From Actinomadura sp. 6K520 (lineage in GTDB: Bacteria; Actinomycetota; Actinomycetes; Streptosporangiales; Streptosporangiaceae), in assembly GCF_004349245.1 (NCBI RefSeq), contig NZ_SMLC01000002.1, positions 82,383-146,382 on the forward strand: a stretch of 64,000 bases of DNA. Direction: 5' to 3'. The notes beneath the pieces are model-generated. The model was not told the DNA's origin and did no database searches. It saw only the letters and a program-made list of their open reading frames with translations. This document shows, piece after piece, positions 9,166 to 17,816 of this stretch. Within the stretch, counting starts at the first letter, position 1; the number at the start of each line of letters is the position of its first letter. Both the position numbers and the translations under genes were made by a program.

Positions 9166-10025
9166 GACCGTCCCCCCGCGTCCGTGGCCCGCCGCGTCCA
9201 CGGCAGGCTGCGCCGCTCGATGGCGGCGAGCGTGGTGTAGAGCAGCCAGCCGAGCACGCCCGCGAGGATGATCCCGGCGTACACGAAGTCGGGCCGCGGG
9301 ATGCCCTGGTACTTGACGATCACCGTGCCGATGCCGTAGCTCGCGCCGAGCAGCTCGACACTGACGATCACGATCAGGGCGATGCCGCTGGCCACCCGGA
9401 TGCCGGTGACGATGGACGGCAGCGCCGAGGGCAGCACCACGCGGCGCAGCGTCTGGAACCGGCTCCAGCGCATGCTGCGCGCGACGGTGAGCAGCTGCGG
9501 CTCGGTGTTGTGGACGCCGTACACCGTGTTGAGCAGGATCGGGCCGAAGATCGCGAAGACCGTCAGCGCGAGCTTCATGCTCAGCCCGAGCCCGAAGAGC
9601 AGCACCGACGCCGGGATGAACACCGTGGCGGGCACCGATCGCAGCGCGTGCACCACGGTGACCGTCGGGCGGTAGAGGGCGGCGACCGTGCCGAGCACGA
9701 TCCCGAGCGGGACGGCGACGGCGCTGGTGAGCGCCATCGACAGGAACCAGGTGTAGACGGTGTCGAGGACCTGGAGCCGGAAGTCCGAGCTCACCGCCAG
9801 GTCCTTGATCCGCAGCGCCACCGTCCCCGGCGTCGGCAGGGATTCGCGCGCCACGAGGTCGAGGCTGCAGGCGGCCTGCCACAGCGCGACCAGGATGCCG
9901 ACGCCGAGCGCGCCGAGCGCCAGCGGTGACCGCAGGGCCCGAGCCAGCGGCCCGGCGGGTGCGCCGACCGCGGCCCGGGCTCTGCCGGGGGCTTTGTCGA
10001 GGGTCTGCGTGGACGTGGAGGACAT
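9162..10025 (-). CDS. ABC transporter permease (SsuC/BPD type)
   Basis: 287 residues and about six membrane segments. Its EAA-type loop begins VARSMRWSRFQTLRRVVLP. It is a diverged paralogue of the next permease in the operon, and the two overlap by four bases, so they probably form the two halves of one channel. The ATG at 10025 gives a short hydrophilic leader (MSSTSTQTLDK), with GGACGG about seven bases upstream. Upstream ATGs in the same frame lack homology. Its transcript must cross a 376-base non-coding gap from the ATPase gene, which holds two hairpins. Confidence 0.88.
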   Translation of the reverse strand: MSSTSTQTLDKAPGRARAAVGAPAGPLARALRSPLALGALGVGILVALWQAACSLDLVARESLPTPGTVALRIKDLAVSSDFRLQVLDTVYTWFLSMALTSAVAVPLGIVLGTVAALYRPTVTVVHALRSVPATVFIPASVLLFGLGLSMKLALTVFAIFGPILLNTVYGVHNTEPQLLTVARSMRWSRFQTLRRVVLPSALPSIVTGIRVASGIALIVIVSVELLGASYGIGTVIVKYQGIPRPDFVYAGIILAGVLGWLLYTTLAAIERRSLPWTRRATDAGGRS

Positions 10026-10265
10026 CGCTACCGTCCAGCCGGAAGGGAAGGGGGCACGCCGACTCCAGCTCTGCTTCAGGGCCACGTCCATCTCGGAGGA
10101 CGTAATGGCGTTGCGGGTGACGGTATGGCGCACGTCTCACTGAAGTCAAGGTCGCCGGCGCCGGAAAATGCGGAAGACTTTTTTCGGCGGTCGAATGCAA
10201 AGTGCACGACGACAACGGCCGACGGCATGGCCGCCGGCCGGAGGAAGGCACACTTGCGGACGCCG

Positions 10266-10331
10266 GGCCGGGTGTTCCTGTGACACCCGGCCGGGCGTCA
10301 CGCGTCGATTTCGGGTTGCTTTCTCAACCCG
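10266..10331. promoter_or_regulatory. two strong hairpins in the ATPase-permease gap (10026-10401)
   Basis: The 376-base stretch between the permease and ATPase genes holds no convincing gene. It contains a perfect 10-base stem at 10266-10275/10283-10292 with a 7-base loop, and a perfect 7-base stem at 10312-10318/10325-10331 (CGGGTTG/CAACCCG). No T-run follows on the minus strand, so this is not a classical terminator. It may instead process or stabilise the transcript or cut expression after the ATPase gene. The rest of the gap is unassigned. Confidence 0.55.
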
Positions 10332-10401
10332 TGAAATGAATGCACGGGTGACATATCCGCCGGAGTTGTCTCCGCGGTCGGAAATGTATGCTCCGCCGGT
10401 G

Positions 10402-11241
10402 CTAGGCGGCCGGCATGTCCTTCATGACCAGGCGGAAGACCTCCGCCCGAAGCTGGGCGTAGATCGGGTTCTCCTTGGTGGCGAACTGGTCGCGCGGCCG
10501 GGGCAGCGGCACTTCGAGTTCGGCGACGACACTGGACGGGCTCTTGGACAGCACGACGATCCGGTCGGAAAGGTAGACCGCTTCGTCGATGTCGTGGGTG
10601 ACGAAGAGAATCGTCTTGTTGTACTCCTCCCAGACCCGCAGGAGAAGGTCTTCGAGCCCGGTACGGGTCTGCGCGTCCACCGACGCGAAAGGCTCGTCCA
10701 TGAGCAGTACTTTCGGATGCGAGATCAGCGCGCGGGCGATCGCCACGCGCTGCTGCATGCCGCCCGAAAGCTGCCAGGGGTAGCGGCCTCCGACGGACGG
10801 GTCGAGGCCGACCTGGGTCAGCAGCCGCGCCACGTCGCGCTTGATCTCCGCGCGCGAGGCCCGCTCCGACTTCATGGGCAGGCCGACGTTGCTCTCCACG
10901 CTCAGCCAGGGGAACAGCGACCTGCTGTAGTCCTGGAAGACGACCGACAGGCCGGGCGGCGGCCCGGTGACGGCATCGCCGCCGAGCGTCACGGTGCCGC
11001 CGGTGGGCGGGAGGAGGCCGGCGATGCAGCTCAGCAGGGTCGTCTTGCCGCATCCGGAGGGACCGACGATCGAGACGAACTCCCCCTCATGGAGCGTGAA
11101 CGAGACCTGCTCGATCGCCCGGACGGCGCCCTTCTTGTTCGGATAGGACTTCGCGAGACCGTCCACCGCGAGCATCGCGGCCCCTGAGCCGTCGCGTTCC
11201 GCGGTGGCCGTCGGTGACGGGGGCGTCGAGTCAGGTTTCAT
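10402..11241 (-). CDS. ABC transporter ATPase (SsuB/TauB-like)
   Basis: 279 residues with Walker A GPSGCGKTT, Q-loop VVFQD, signature LSGGMQQR, Walker B VLLMDEPF and the H-loop FVTHDIDEA. It powers import through the two permeases downstream. The N-terminal 30 residues are a disordered leader. The ATG at 11241 is preceded by GAGGAG at good spacing, and the start lies just downstream of a recognisable promoter (11,271-11,300). It is the first gene of the catabolic operon. Confidence 0.92.
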   Translation of the reverse strand: MKPDSTPPSPTATAERDGSGAAMLAVDGLAKSYPNKKGAVRAIEQVSFTLHEGEFVSIVGPSGCGKTTLLSCIAGLLPPTGGTVTLGGDAVTGPPPGLSVVFQDYSRSLFPWLSVESNVGLPMKSERASRAEIKRDVARLLTQVGLDPSVGGRYPWQLSGGMQQRVAIARALISHPKVLLMDEPFASVDAQTRTGLEDLLLRVWEEYNKTILFVTHDIDEAVYLSDRIVVLSKSPSSVVAELEVPLPRPRDQFATKENPIYAQLRAEVFRLVMKDMPAA

Positions 11242-11270
11242 TTGCGCTCTCCTCGCACCAGGGTCCACGA

Positions 11271-11300
11271 TTTATACAATGCGAGATGGCATCTCGTCAA
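11271..11300 (-). promoter_or_regulatory. sigma70-type promoter with a palindrome in the spacer
   Basis: Read on the minus strand there is TTGACG (11300-11295), an 18-base spacer, then TATAAA (11276-11271), about 30 bases before the ATPase ATG. The spacer holds a perfect 15-base palindrome, CGAGATG-N-CATCTCG (11282-11296, touching the -35 box). A protein bound there would block polymerase. The operon's own IclR regulator is the natural candidate. Confidence 0.7.
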
Positions 11301-11398
11301 GTGCGAATGCCCTGGTGAGAGCCGGTCTCCGGGTTTCTCGTCGCGTTCCGGGGATAGGGAGCGGACGAGTGGAGTCGTGGCTACAGGGAGGCCCGCAC

Positions 11399-12328
11399 AT
11401 GAACATGCCGCACAGGACGATGCGCCGGGTGGAGGAGGCGGAGGCGCTCGACGGATACGCCAAGCCGCTGGCCAAGGTGGCCCAGCGCGCCGTCCGGCCG
11501 CGCATCGTCCGCAACCTGCTGAGCGGGGCCAAGGTCGGTCATCCGCTGCATCCCCCGCTCACGGACGTGCCGATCGGCGCCTGGAGCATGTCCGCGCTGC
11601 TGGACCTCATGGGCGGCCGCGAGTCCGAACCGGCCGCCGACCTGCTGGTGAAGGTCGGCCTGGTCACCGCCCTGCCCACCGCCCTCAGCGGCTTCAACGA
11701 CTGGTCCGACACCCTCGGCGCGGACCGGCGGGTCGGGCTCGTGCACGCCGCGGCCAACAGCGCGGCCCTGTCCCTGTACGCGGCGTCGGCCGTCGCGCGT
11801 GCCCGCGGCAGGCGCGGAAAGGGCAAGGCCCTCGGGTTCGCGGGACTGGGGCTGATGGCGGTCGGCGGCTACCTCGGCGGCCACCTGTCGTTCGCCAACG
11901 GCGTCAACGTCAACCGCACCGCCTGGGAGCACGAACCGGAGGAGTGGACGCCCGTCCTCGCGGAGGGCGAGCTGGCCGACGGCGAGCACCGCACGGCGGA
12001 GGCGGACGGCGTGGACGTCCTGCTGTACCGGAAGGGCGCGACGATCTACGCCATGGCCGCCACCTGCAGCCACATGGGCGGCCCGCTGGGCGAGGGCTCG
12101 GTCGAGGACGACTGCGTCACCTGCCCCTGGCACGGCAGCATCTTCCGCTTCGCCGACGGCGGCATCGAACGCGGCCCGGCCAGCAGCCCGCAGCCGCACT
12201 ACGAGACGCGGATCCAGGGCGGGCGCATCGAGGTCCGCCTAGCCCCGCCGGAGCTCTCCGCCGAGCAGGGCGAGCAAGGCACCCGCCGCGGCCACCGCCG
12301 CCCGCTCGCCCGGACACCGGCCTCCTGA
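11399..12328 (+). CDS. DUF2231 membrane domain fused to a Rieske [2Fe-2S] domain
   Basis: 309 residues. Residues about 40-190 form a DUF2231-type membrane domain of four or so hydrophobic helices with the HPLHPPLTDVPIGAW motif. Residues about 195-290 are a Rieske domain with cluster ligands CSHMGGPL and CPWHGSIF. The combination is a recurring actinobacterial arrangement, probably a membrane redox protein; its partner is unknown. ATG 11399 has AGGGAGG upstream; a second ATG two codons later is possible. It is divergent from the transporter operon and shares its upstream region. Confidence 0.85.
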   Translation: MNMPHRTMRRVEEAEALDGYAKPLAKVAQRAVRPRIVRNLLSGAKVGHPLHPPLTDVPIGAWSMSALLDLMGGRESEPAADLLVKVGLVTALPTALSGFNDWSDTLGADRRVGLVHAAANSAALSLYAASAVARARGRRGKGKALGFAGLGLMAVGGYLGGHLSFANGVNVNRTAWEHEPEEWTPVLAEGELADGEHRTAEADGVDVLLYRKGATIYAMAATCSHMGGPLGEGSVEDDCVTCPWHGSIFRFADGGIERGPASSPQPHYETRIQGGRIEVRLAPPELSAEQGEQGTRRGHRRPLARTPAS

Positions 12329-12371
12329 CAGGGACGCCGCGTCCTGACGGGCGCCCGGGTGACCGCGCCGC

Positions 12372-12470
12372 TCACGGACGTCCGGCGCGGAACGCCCGGC
12401 GGTAGGCGCCGGGGGTCGTGCCGTCGAGCTGCGCGGGGCGCGGCGGCGCCGCGAACTGCAGATGCCCGCC
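12372..12470 (-). pseudogene. possible remnant of an AraC-family regulator (C-terminus)
   Basis: The 333-base gap between the Rieske gene and murJ has no intact gene. On the minus strand it ends in LDGTTPGAYRRAFR, the typical last helix region of AraC-family DNA-binding domains, preceded by a short HLQFA segment that could be the end of the second helix-turn-helix. The preceding sequence does not continue as an AraC protein in any frame. It looks like a decayed gene end. Confidence 0.45.
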
Positions 12471-12661
12471 TTCGCGGCATGACCATGGTCCGCGTGCCGC
12501 GCGGGCAGCCCCGGGCGCCGGATGGTCTGCGGCGTCGCCGGAGGGGTAGCGGCGTGTCCGTGGCCGCCTGACCTGGACCACTGTCGGGCTCGATTTCCGA
12601 CCTGTCCGCTTCTTGTGGGATCGTCACCGTCGCAGCCGTGACCGCGATCCCCGAGGAGCCC

Positions 12662-14539
12662 ATGGTGAGGCGCGACTCTGCCGCGGAGCCCGATCCCACC
12701 GAGGCCGGACATCTCCGGGACGAGGAGATGGCGGGCGGCTACACCGGCCGCGTCGTCATGCCCGGCGACGTCCTGGACGCCATCGAGCGGCGGGAACCGC
12801 CGTCCCGCCCGGAGCGCGGCCTGGAGGTGCGGCACGACCCGAGCGACTTCGGCGACCTCGGGACCGCCGACCGCCCCGGCGAGGAGGGCGAGGAGATCGG
12901 CGGTGCCGCCCACGCGGCGCCGCCGTCCCTGGCCCGCTCCAGCGTCATCATGGCGATCGGGACGGTCGCGTCCCGCGCGACGGGCTTCATCCGGACGGCG
13001 GCGATCGTCGCCGCGCTCGGCACCGGGCTCCTCGGTGACGCCTACCAGACGGCCAACATGGTGCCGTTCGTGGTGTACGACCTGCTCATCGGCGGCCTGC
13101 TGGCGAGCGTCTTCGTGCCGTTCCTCGTGAAGCGGCGGGAGCAGGACCCGGACGGCGGGGTGGCGACCGAGCAGCGGTTCATGACGGTGACGCTGCTCGC
13201 CCTGGCCGCCATCACGTTCGTCGCGGTCCTCGGCGCGCAGTTCCTCATCACCGTCTACGCGGGCGGGTGGACGGGCAACCAGCGCGACGTCGCCGTCACC
13301 CTGGCGCGCTTCCTGCTGCTGCAGATCTTCTTCATCGGGGCGAGCGGCGTCGTCAGCTCGATGCTGAACAGCCGCGAGCGGTTCGGCGCGCCGATGTGGG
13401 CGCCGGTCGTCAACAACCTCACGATCATCGCGACGGCCGTGCTGTTCCTGTGGATCGCCGGACCCGGCCGCACCCCCGGCGACATCACCGACGGCCAGGT
13501 CGCGCTCCTCGGGCTCGGCGCGACCGCCGGCCAGTTGCTCCAGGCCCTCATCCTGGCGTGGTCGCTGTGGCGCGCCGGGTTCCGCTGGCGTCCCCGTCTC
13601 GGCCTGCGCGGATCGGGCTTCGGTGAGGCGATGCGGAACGCGGGCTGGATGATGGTGTACGCCGTCGTCGCGCAGATCAGCCTGCTGGTCAGCACGAACG
13701 TCGCGACCCGCGCCGGCGCCCGGGTGGCGGAGGCGGGGCTGGAGACCGGGGCGGGCATCACCGCCTACAAGAACGCCTTCGTCATCTTCCAGCTGCCGTA
13801 CGCCATCATCGCGGTCTCGGTGATCACGGCGCTGCTGCCGAAGATGAGCCGGCACGTCGCGGACGGGCGCAAGGACCTGGTCCGGCTGGACTTCTCCCGC
13901 GGAGTCCGGCTGGCGGCCGTCCTGCTGGTCCCCGCGTCCGTCGCGATGGTGGTCTTCGCGGTGCCGATGTCGGTCGTCCTGTACGCCCGCGGCAGCGCCT
14001 CGGTGGACGACGCGCACGTCATCGGCTATGTGCTCATGATGTTCGCGGTGTCGCTCATCCCCTTCACGCTGTTCCAGATGATGCTGCGGGTCTTCTACTC
14101 CCTGGGCGACACCCGCACCCCCGGGCTCATCGCCCTCGCCCCCGTCGCCATCCACGGGATCTCGGGCTTCCTGGTCCTGTACCTGGCACCGCCGGAGCAC
14201 ATCGTCATCTACCTGCCGATCGGCCACGGCCTCTACTACGTGGTCGGCTTCCTGATCGCGGGCCAGATCCTGCGGAAGCGCCTCCACGGACTGGACGGCC
14301 GCCGCGTCTTCCGCTCCCTCCTCCTGCTCCACCTGGCGGCACTCCCGGGCGCCGCGGCGGGCGGCGCGGTGGCCTGGCTGCTGGGCGGCTTCACCGGCGG
14401 AACCGCCGCCGCGCTCCTCGCCCTCTTCGCAGGCTGCGCGGTCGGCGGCGTCATCTTCGGCCTGACCGCCTACGCCCTGCGCATCGAAGAGGTACGGGTC
14501 TTCCTGGAGACGGCCCGCACGAAGGCCCTGCGCCGTTAG
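12662..14539 (+). CDS. murJ: lipid II flippase MurJ (MviN family)
   Basis: 625 residues from ATG 12662. A disordered, acidic N-terminus of about 90 residues is followed by a MATE-like membrane domain of about 14 helices that starts at SSVIMAIGTVASRATGF, the hallmark MurJ beginning. Further helices include the NSRERFGAPMWAPVVNN and FQMMLRVFYSLGDTRTP motifs. MurJ flips lipid II across the membrane for peptidoglycan synthesis. ATG 12662 has GAGGAG only three bases upstream; an in-frame GTG at 12638 is the alternative. It is convergent with the glycosyltransferase operon, with a 19-base gap. Confidence 0.9.
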   Translation: MVRRDSAAEPDPTEAGHLRDEEMAGGYTGRVVMPGDVLDAIERREPPSRPERGLEVRHDPSDFGDLGTADRPGEEGEEIGGAAHAAPPSLARSSVIMAIGTVASRATGFIRTAAIVAALGTGLLGDAYQTANMVPFVVYDLLIGGLLASVFVPFLVKRREQDPDGGVATEQRFMTVTLLALAAITFVAVLGAQFLITVYAGGWTGNQRDVAVTLARFLLLQIFFIGASGVVSSMLNSRERFGAPMWAPVVNNLTIIATAVLFLWIAGPGRTPGDITDGQVALLGLGATAGQLLQALILAWSLWRAGFRWRPRLGLRGSGFGEAMRNAGWMMVYAVVAQISLLVSTNVATRAGARVAEAGLETGAGITAYKNAFVIFQLPYAIIAVSVITALLPKMSRHVADGRKDLVRLDFSRGVRLAAVLLVPASVAMVVFAVPMSVVLYARGSASVDDAHVIGYVLMMFAVSLIPFTLFQMMLRVFYSLGDTRTPGLIALAPVAIHGISGFLVLYLAPPEHIVIYLPIGHGLYYVVGFLIAGQILRKRLHGLDGRRVFRSLLLLHLAALPGAAAGGAVAWLLGGFTGGTAAALLALFAGCAVGGVIFGLTAYALRIEEVRVFLETARTKALRR

Positions 14540-14558
14540 GACATACCAGGGAGGCTCC

Positions 14559-15545
14559 TTATACGGCGTTGTAGATGTCCAGGAGCCGCTCGACGTTGGC
14601 CTTGGAATCGAACTTCGCCGCGAGTTCCCCCGCGCGTAGGGAAAGCCGGGTGAGCAGGCCGCGGTCGCTGCTCAGCCGATCGATCAGGGCGGGGAAGTCC
14701 AGGTCGTCGCCATAGAGACATGCGTCTCCGAACTGGTCCTCATACTGGGGGAGGGCGCGCAGCAGTATCGGTTTCCGCAGCGCCGCCGCCTCCAGGACGG
14801 CCATCGGGCAGTTCTCCTGCAGAGCGGGAAGGAAGAAGAGGTCCGCGGCGGCCACGTGGGACAGGACGGCCGATCGTGGAAGCGGGCCCGTGAAGAGGAG
14901 ATTGGGGGGTGCGTCGCGCATGAGCCGATGCATCTCGGCTCGGTGGTCCGCCAGCGGACCGAAGATGACGCCCCCCACCCAGCGGAACAGGACGTCTGGA
15001 AGGGCCCGAGCGCATTCGACGAACGCGGCGATGCCTTTTCGGGGCTGAACTTGGCCGACCCCGACGACCATGAATCGGCCCTGCGGCACGCCCAGCCTCT
15101 TGCGAGACTCCTCGGACGAATCCGCGTTCGCCCTGATGGCCGCGACGTCGACCGTGTTCGGGACGACCCGGATCGGCCGCTCGACCCCCATGTCCCTGAG
15201 TTCGGCGCGTACCGCCGAACTCACGGCCAGAACGGTGTCCGCCCCGTTGTAGAACGCGCGCAGGTATCGCGTGAACGCGCATTTCCAGTGCCGGTGAGCG
15301 CGGAGGCTGCCGACCACCGAATCGGCGGTCAGGTGGGCGGTGACGATGCGGCGCCGGCCCGCCATCAGCAGACCGGCGGCGTAGGGGCCGACGGTGTGCG
15401 CGTGCTGGACGTCGGCGCGGCGCGGCAGGTTGACGGTCACCTCGGCCACCCGGCGGAGCATGGTGACCTGCTCCAGGTACGCGGAATGCACGCCGTGACC
15501 GGCCACGGTGAGGGCGGACTCCGAGACGACGTTCACCGCGAGCAT
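14559..15545 (-). CDS. glycosyltransferase, GT4/GT-B type
   Basis: 328 residues. The N-terminal half has HAHTVGPYAAGLL. The C-terminal nucleotide-sugar half has VVGVGQVQPRKGI and a FFLPALQENCPMAVLEAAALRKP stretch, the EX7E-like donor-binding region of GT4 enzymes. It is the last gene of a three-gene minus-strand operon with another glycosyltransferase and a membrane protein, suggesting synthesis of a surface glycan or glycolipid. The acceptor is unknown. The ATG at 15545 was chosen because the protein then begins with the family-like MLAVNVVSESAL. Confidence 0.82.
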   Translation of the reverse strand: MLAVNVVSESALTVAGHGVHSAYLEQVTMLRRVAEVTVNLPRRADVQHAHTVGPYAAGLLMAGRRRIVTAHLTADSVVGSLRAHRHWKCAFTRYLRAFYNGADTVLAVSSAVRAELRDMGVERPIRVVPNTVDVAAIRANADSSEESRKRLGVPQGRFMVVGVGQVQPRKGIAAFVECARALPDVLFRWVGGVIFGPLADHRAEMHRLMRDAPPNLLFTGPLPRSAVLSHVAAADLFFLPALQENCPMAVLEAAALRKPILLRALPQYEDQFGDACLYGDDLDFPALIDRLSSDRGLLTRLSLRAGELAAKFDSKANVERLLDIYNAV

Positions 15546-15567
15546 CCGGCCGCCCTGGGCAGGACCG

Positions 15568-16269
15568 TCACGGCGGCGGAGGTGCGTGGTTCCCCTGGAG
15601 GGCGGCCGCTTGCCGGTACGCCTTGCCGCTCGCCTGCATGTTCTCCCGGAGCGCAAGGCCCAGGACGAACACGGAGAACGCCAGGAGCGCGATATTGAGC
15701 GTATTGAGATTGAGCAGATGCAGCCCGCGGATCTCCGGCCCCTCGTCGCCATACCGCTGAACGGTCTCCTTGGCGCTCAGCGCGATCAGGCCGAAGAATC
15801 CCATCGCGTTCAGTACCTGCATGCCGATCACACTCTTGCGGTTACGCTCCACCCGCGAATTGATCTGCGACTCCAGCAGGACCGGCCGGCCCACCAGCGA
15901 GTTGACGCGGGCTTCGAGAAAGCGCTTGTAACCGGCGCGCTTCTCCACCTCGGTGTAAATCTGAATCAGGTATCCGAAGGCGAGGGCGATTCCATAGGGG
16001 GCGAAGACGAGCGCCAGCCAGTTCTTTCCCTCGTCATGCTTGATGAGCCCGATGGTCAGCGCCCCGACCGCGATGAGGCCCGCGAAGTTGATGAACCGGT
16101 CGGCCGTCATGAGCATTTCGCGCATCGCCTTGGTGAGGTCCGCCACCTCGGTGAGCAGGATGCGCAGTATCTGGCCGTCTTCCGACTCACCGACCGTGGC
16201 GTCCACCGCGAAGGGTTTGACGGGATTGGGCGGCCCGTTGTCGGCGGGCTGCCTCAGCGTGATGCGCAT
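15568..16269 (-). CDS. membrane protein of unknown function in a glycosyltransferase operon
   Basis: 233 residues, not recognised. A hydrophilic N-terminus of about 58 residues precedes two closely spaced hydrophobic segments (about 60-80 and 86-106). Then comes a charged soluble stretch (about 107-148) and two more segments (about 150-167 and 190-210). Four membrane helices with a cytoplasmic loop is the likely layout. It lies between two glycosyltransferase genes, so a role in glycan export, or as a scaffold for the enzymes, is possible but unproven. Confidence 0.7.
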   Translation of the reverse strand: MRITLRQPADNGPPNPVKPFAVDATVGESEDGQILRILLTEVADLTKAMREMLMTADRFINFAGLIAVGALTIGLIKHDEGKNWLALVFAPYGIALAFGYLIQIYTEVEKRAGYKRFLEARVNSLVGRPVLLESQINSRVERNRKSVIGMQVLNAMGFFGLIALSAKETVQRYGDEGPEIRGLHLLNLNTLNIALLAFSVFVLGLALRENMQASGKAYRQAAALQGNHAPPPP

Positions 16270-16346
16270 ACCATTCTTCCTGTGCCTCCGAGGGGAGGTC
16301 GAACATTACTCGGCCCACTCTGCGGAGCGCAAGACCGGGCCGGACG

Positions 16347-17591
16347 TCACTGCGGGAATGTGAGTTCGTCGTAGACGCCGGCCACCCGTGCGGCGTATTG
16401 CGCCGGAGTGTATTCGGTGGCCTGGCGTTTCGCGTTGGAACCCAGCCGGTGCCGGGTGTCCGGGCATTCCAGGAGCCGGACCAGAGCGGCACCGAAGCAC
16501 TTTTCCGAGTCGGCGGCATATCCGGTCTGGTCGTTCTTGACCACGAAACCGTCGAGTGCGCCGTCCAGGACGACCGCCGGAATGCCCTCCAGCGCCGCTT
16601 CGGCGATGACCATCCCCTGCGTTTCGGTCAGCGACGGGTGGGCGAGTACCTTGCTCGGGCCGAGCAGGTGGTTGACGAGCTCCGGCGGCGCGGGCCCCGC
16701 GAACGCCACGGCGTGCGAGATGCCGAGCGCCTCGGCCATACGCTCGTACTTCTTCCGTTGGCCGTCTCCGATGATGTTCAGCCTGGCGGCCGGGACGGCC
16801 GGCAGGACCTGATGTGCCATCGCCTGGAGAAGCGTATCCAGGTTCTTCTCCGAAGAAAGGCGGCCCACGTACGCGAGAACTGCATCCCCAGAATGGATGG
16901 ACTGCCGCATCTCCCGCAGTCGCCGTGCCGACGCGGGGGCCAGCGGTCCATGCCGGACGGGCGCACTGGGAATGACGCAAGGTACACAGGAAGGCGACAT
17001 CTCCCGCAGGGCGGACGCGGTTTTCGGTGACGGCACGATTATCCGGTCGAAAAGGGTCGCAACACTCGACAGCATCTGCCGGTGGTGGGGCGCGACATCG
17101 ACTCCGGCCAGCGCCGCCAAGCCCGCCCGTCCCAGTACCTTCGCGACTCCACCCGCGTTGTCCGGCAGCAGGCCGCCCGCGTACATGATGGGAATGCCCA
17201 GCTTGAGAATCGGATAGGCGTCCCGATAGGCCAGCAGATCCGTGTGCCAGGTGAGCACGGATTTCAAACCCGTCCGCCGGCACAGCCGCGCCGCGAGCAG
17301 GCCCAGCGAACCCAGCGTGTGGATGTGGACCACGTCCGGTTTGTGAAGCTCGACCAGCCGTTCGAGGGTCTTCGGGGAAATCCAGCCGAACCTGAATCCC
17401 CCCTGCCCCGTAGCAAAGGACGGGGCCAGGTAGGTGGGATACCCGCGGGTAGGTATCGGCGTCCGGGTGCGGGGAGCGATTACCGCCACGTCGTGGCCCG
17501 ACTCGCGCAGCCCCGCGGCCAGGGATGCCACGGAAGTCGCGACGCCGTCCCGGTTTGGCGGGTAATTGTCTGAAACGAGCAGAATGCGCAC
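16347..17591 (-). CDS. glycosyltransferase family 4 (mannosyltransferase-like)
   Basis: 414 residues. It opens with VRILLVSDNYPPNRDGVATSV, the classic GT4 start with a PPNRDG acceptor loop. HIHTLGSLGLLAARL and HTDLLAYRDAY follow, then YVGRLSSEKNLDTLL and the donor-site region HPSLTETQGMVIAEAALEG. It resembles phosphatidylinositol or lipoglycan mannosyltransferases and sucrose-phosphate-like GT4 enzymes. The GTG at 17591 has AGGGAG about ten bases upstream. First gene of the operon running to 14,559 and divergent from the membrane-protein gene at 17,817. Confidence 0.85.
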   Translation of the reverse strand: MRILLVSDNYPPNRDGVATSVASLAAGLRESGHDVAVIAPRTRTPIPTRGYPTYLAPSFATGQGGFRFGWISPKTLERLVELHKPDVVHIHTLGSLGLLAARLCRRTGLKSVLTWHTDLLAYRDAYPILKLGIPIMYAGGLLPDNAGGVAKVLGRAGLAALAGVDVAPHHRQMLSSVATLFDRIIVPSPKTASALREMSPSCVPCVIPSAPVRHGPLAPASARRLREMRQSIHSGDAVLAYVGRLSSEKNLDTLLQAMAHQVLPAVPAARLNIIGDGQRKKYERMAEALGISHAVAFAGPAPPELVNHLLGPSKVLAHPSLTETQGMVIAEAALEGIPAVVLDGALDGFVVKNDQTGYAADSEKCFGAALVRLLECPDTRHRLGSNAKRQATEYTPAQYAARVAGVYDELTFPQ

Positions 17592-17816
17592 TGATTGATC
17601 ACTCCCTGGGGAATCGTAGCGACTTCCCGTCGTCCAGGAGTGGGCGTACAGAAATCCAAATCGGCAAGACGCGGTGTCGAGCACGAGACCGCCCCGCGAC
17701 CGGCGCCGCCGGCTGCCCCGTGCCTCCCTCCCGCGACCGGTGCTCCTGGTTCCCATGGGTGATGTGCGGGCGCCGACCCTCGCCGGACGATGGGGATCCA
17801 CGGTTTGGGAGGCACC

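Noticed and set aside
12239..14332. Long minus-strand open frame opposite murJ
   Set aside because: Composed of Asp/Arg/His-rich low-complexity sequence, the mirror of membrane-helix codons.
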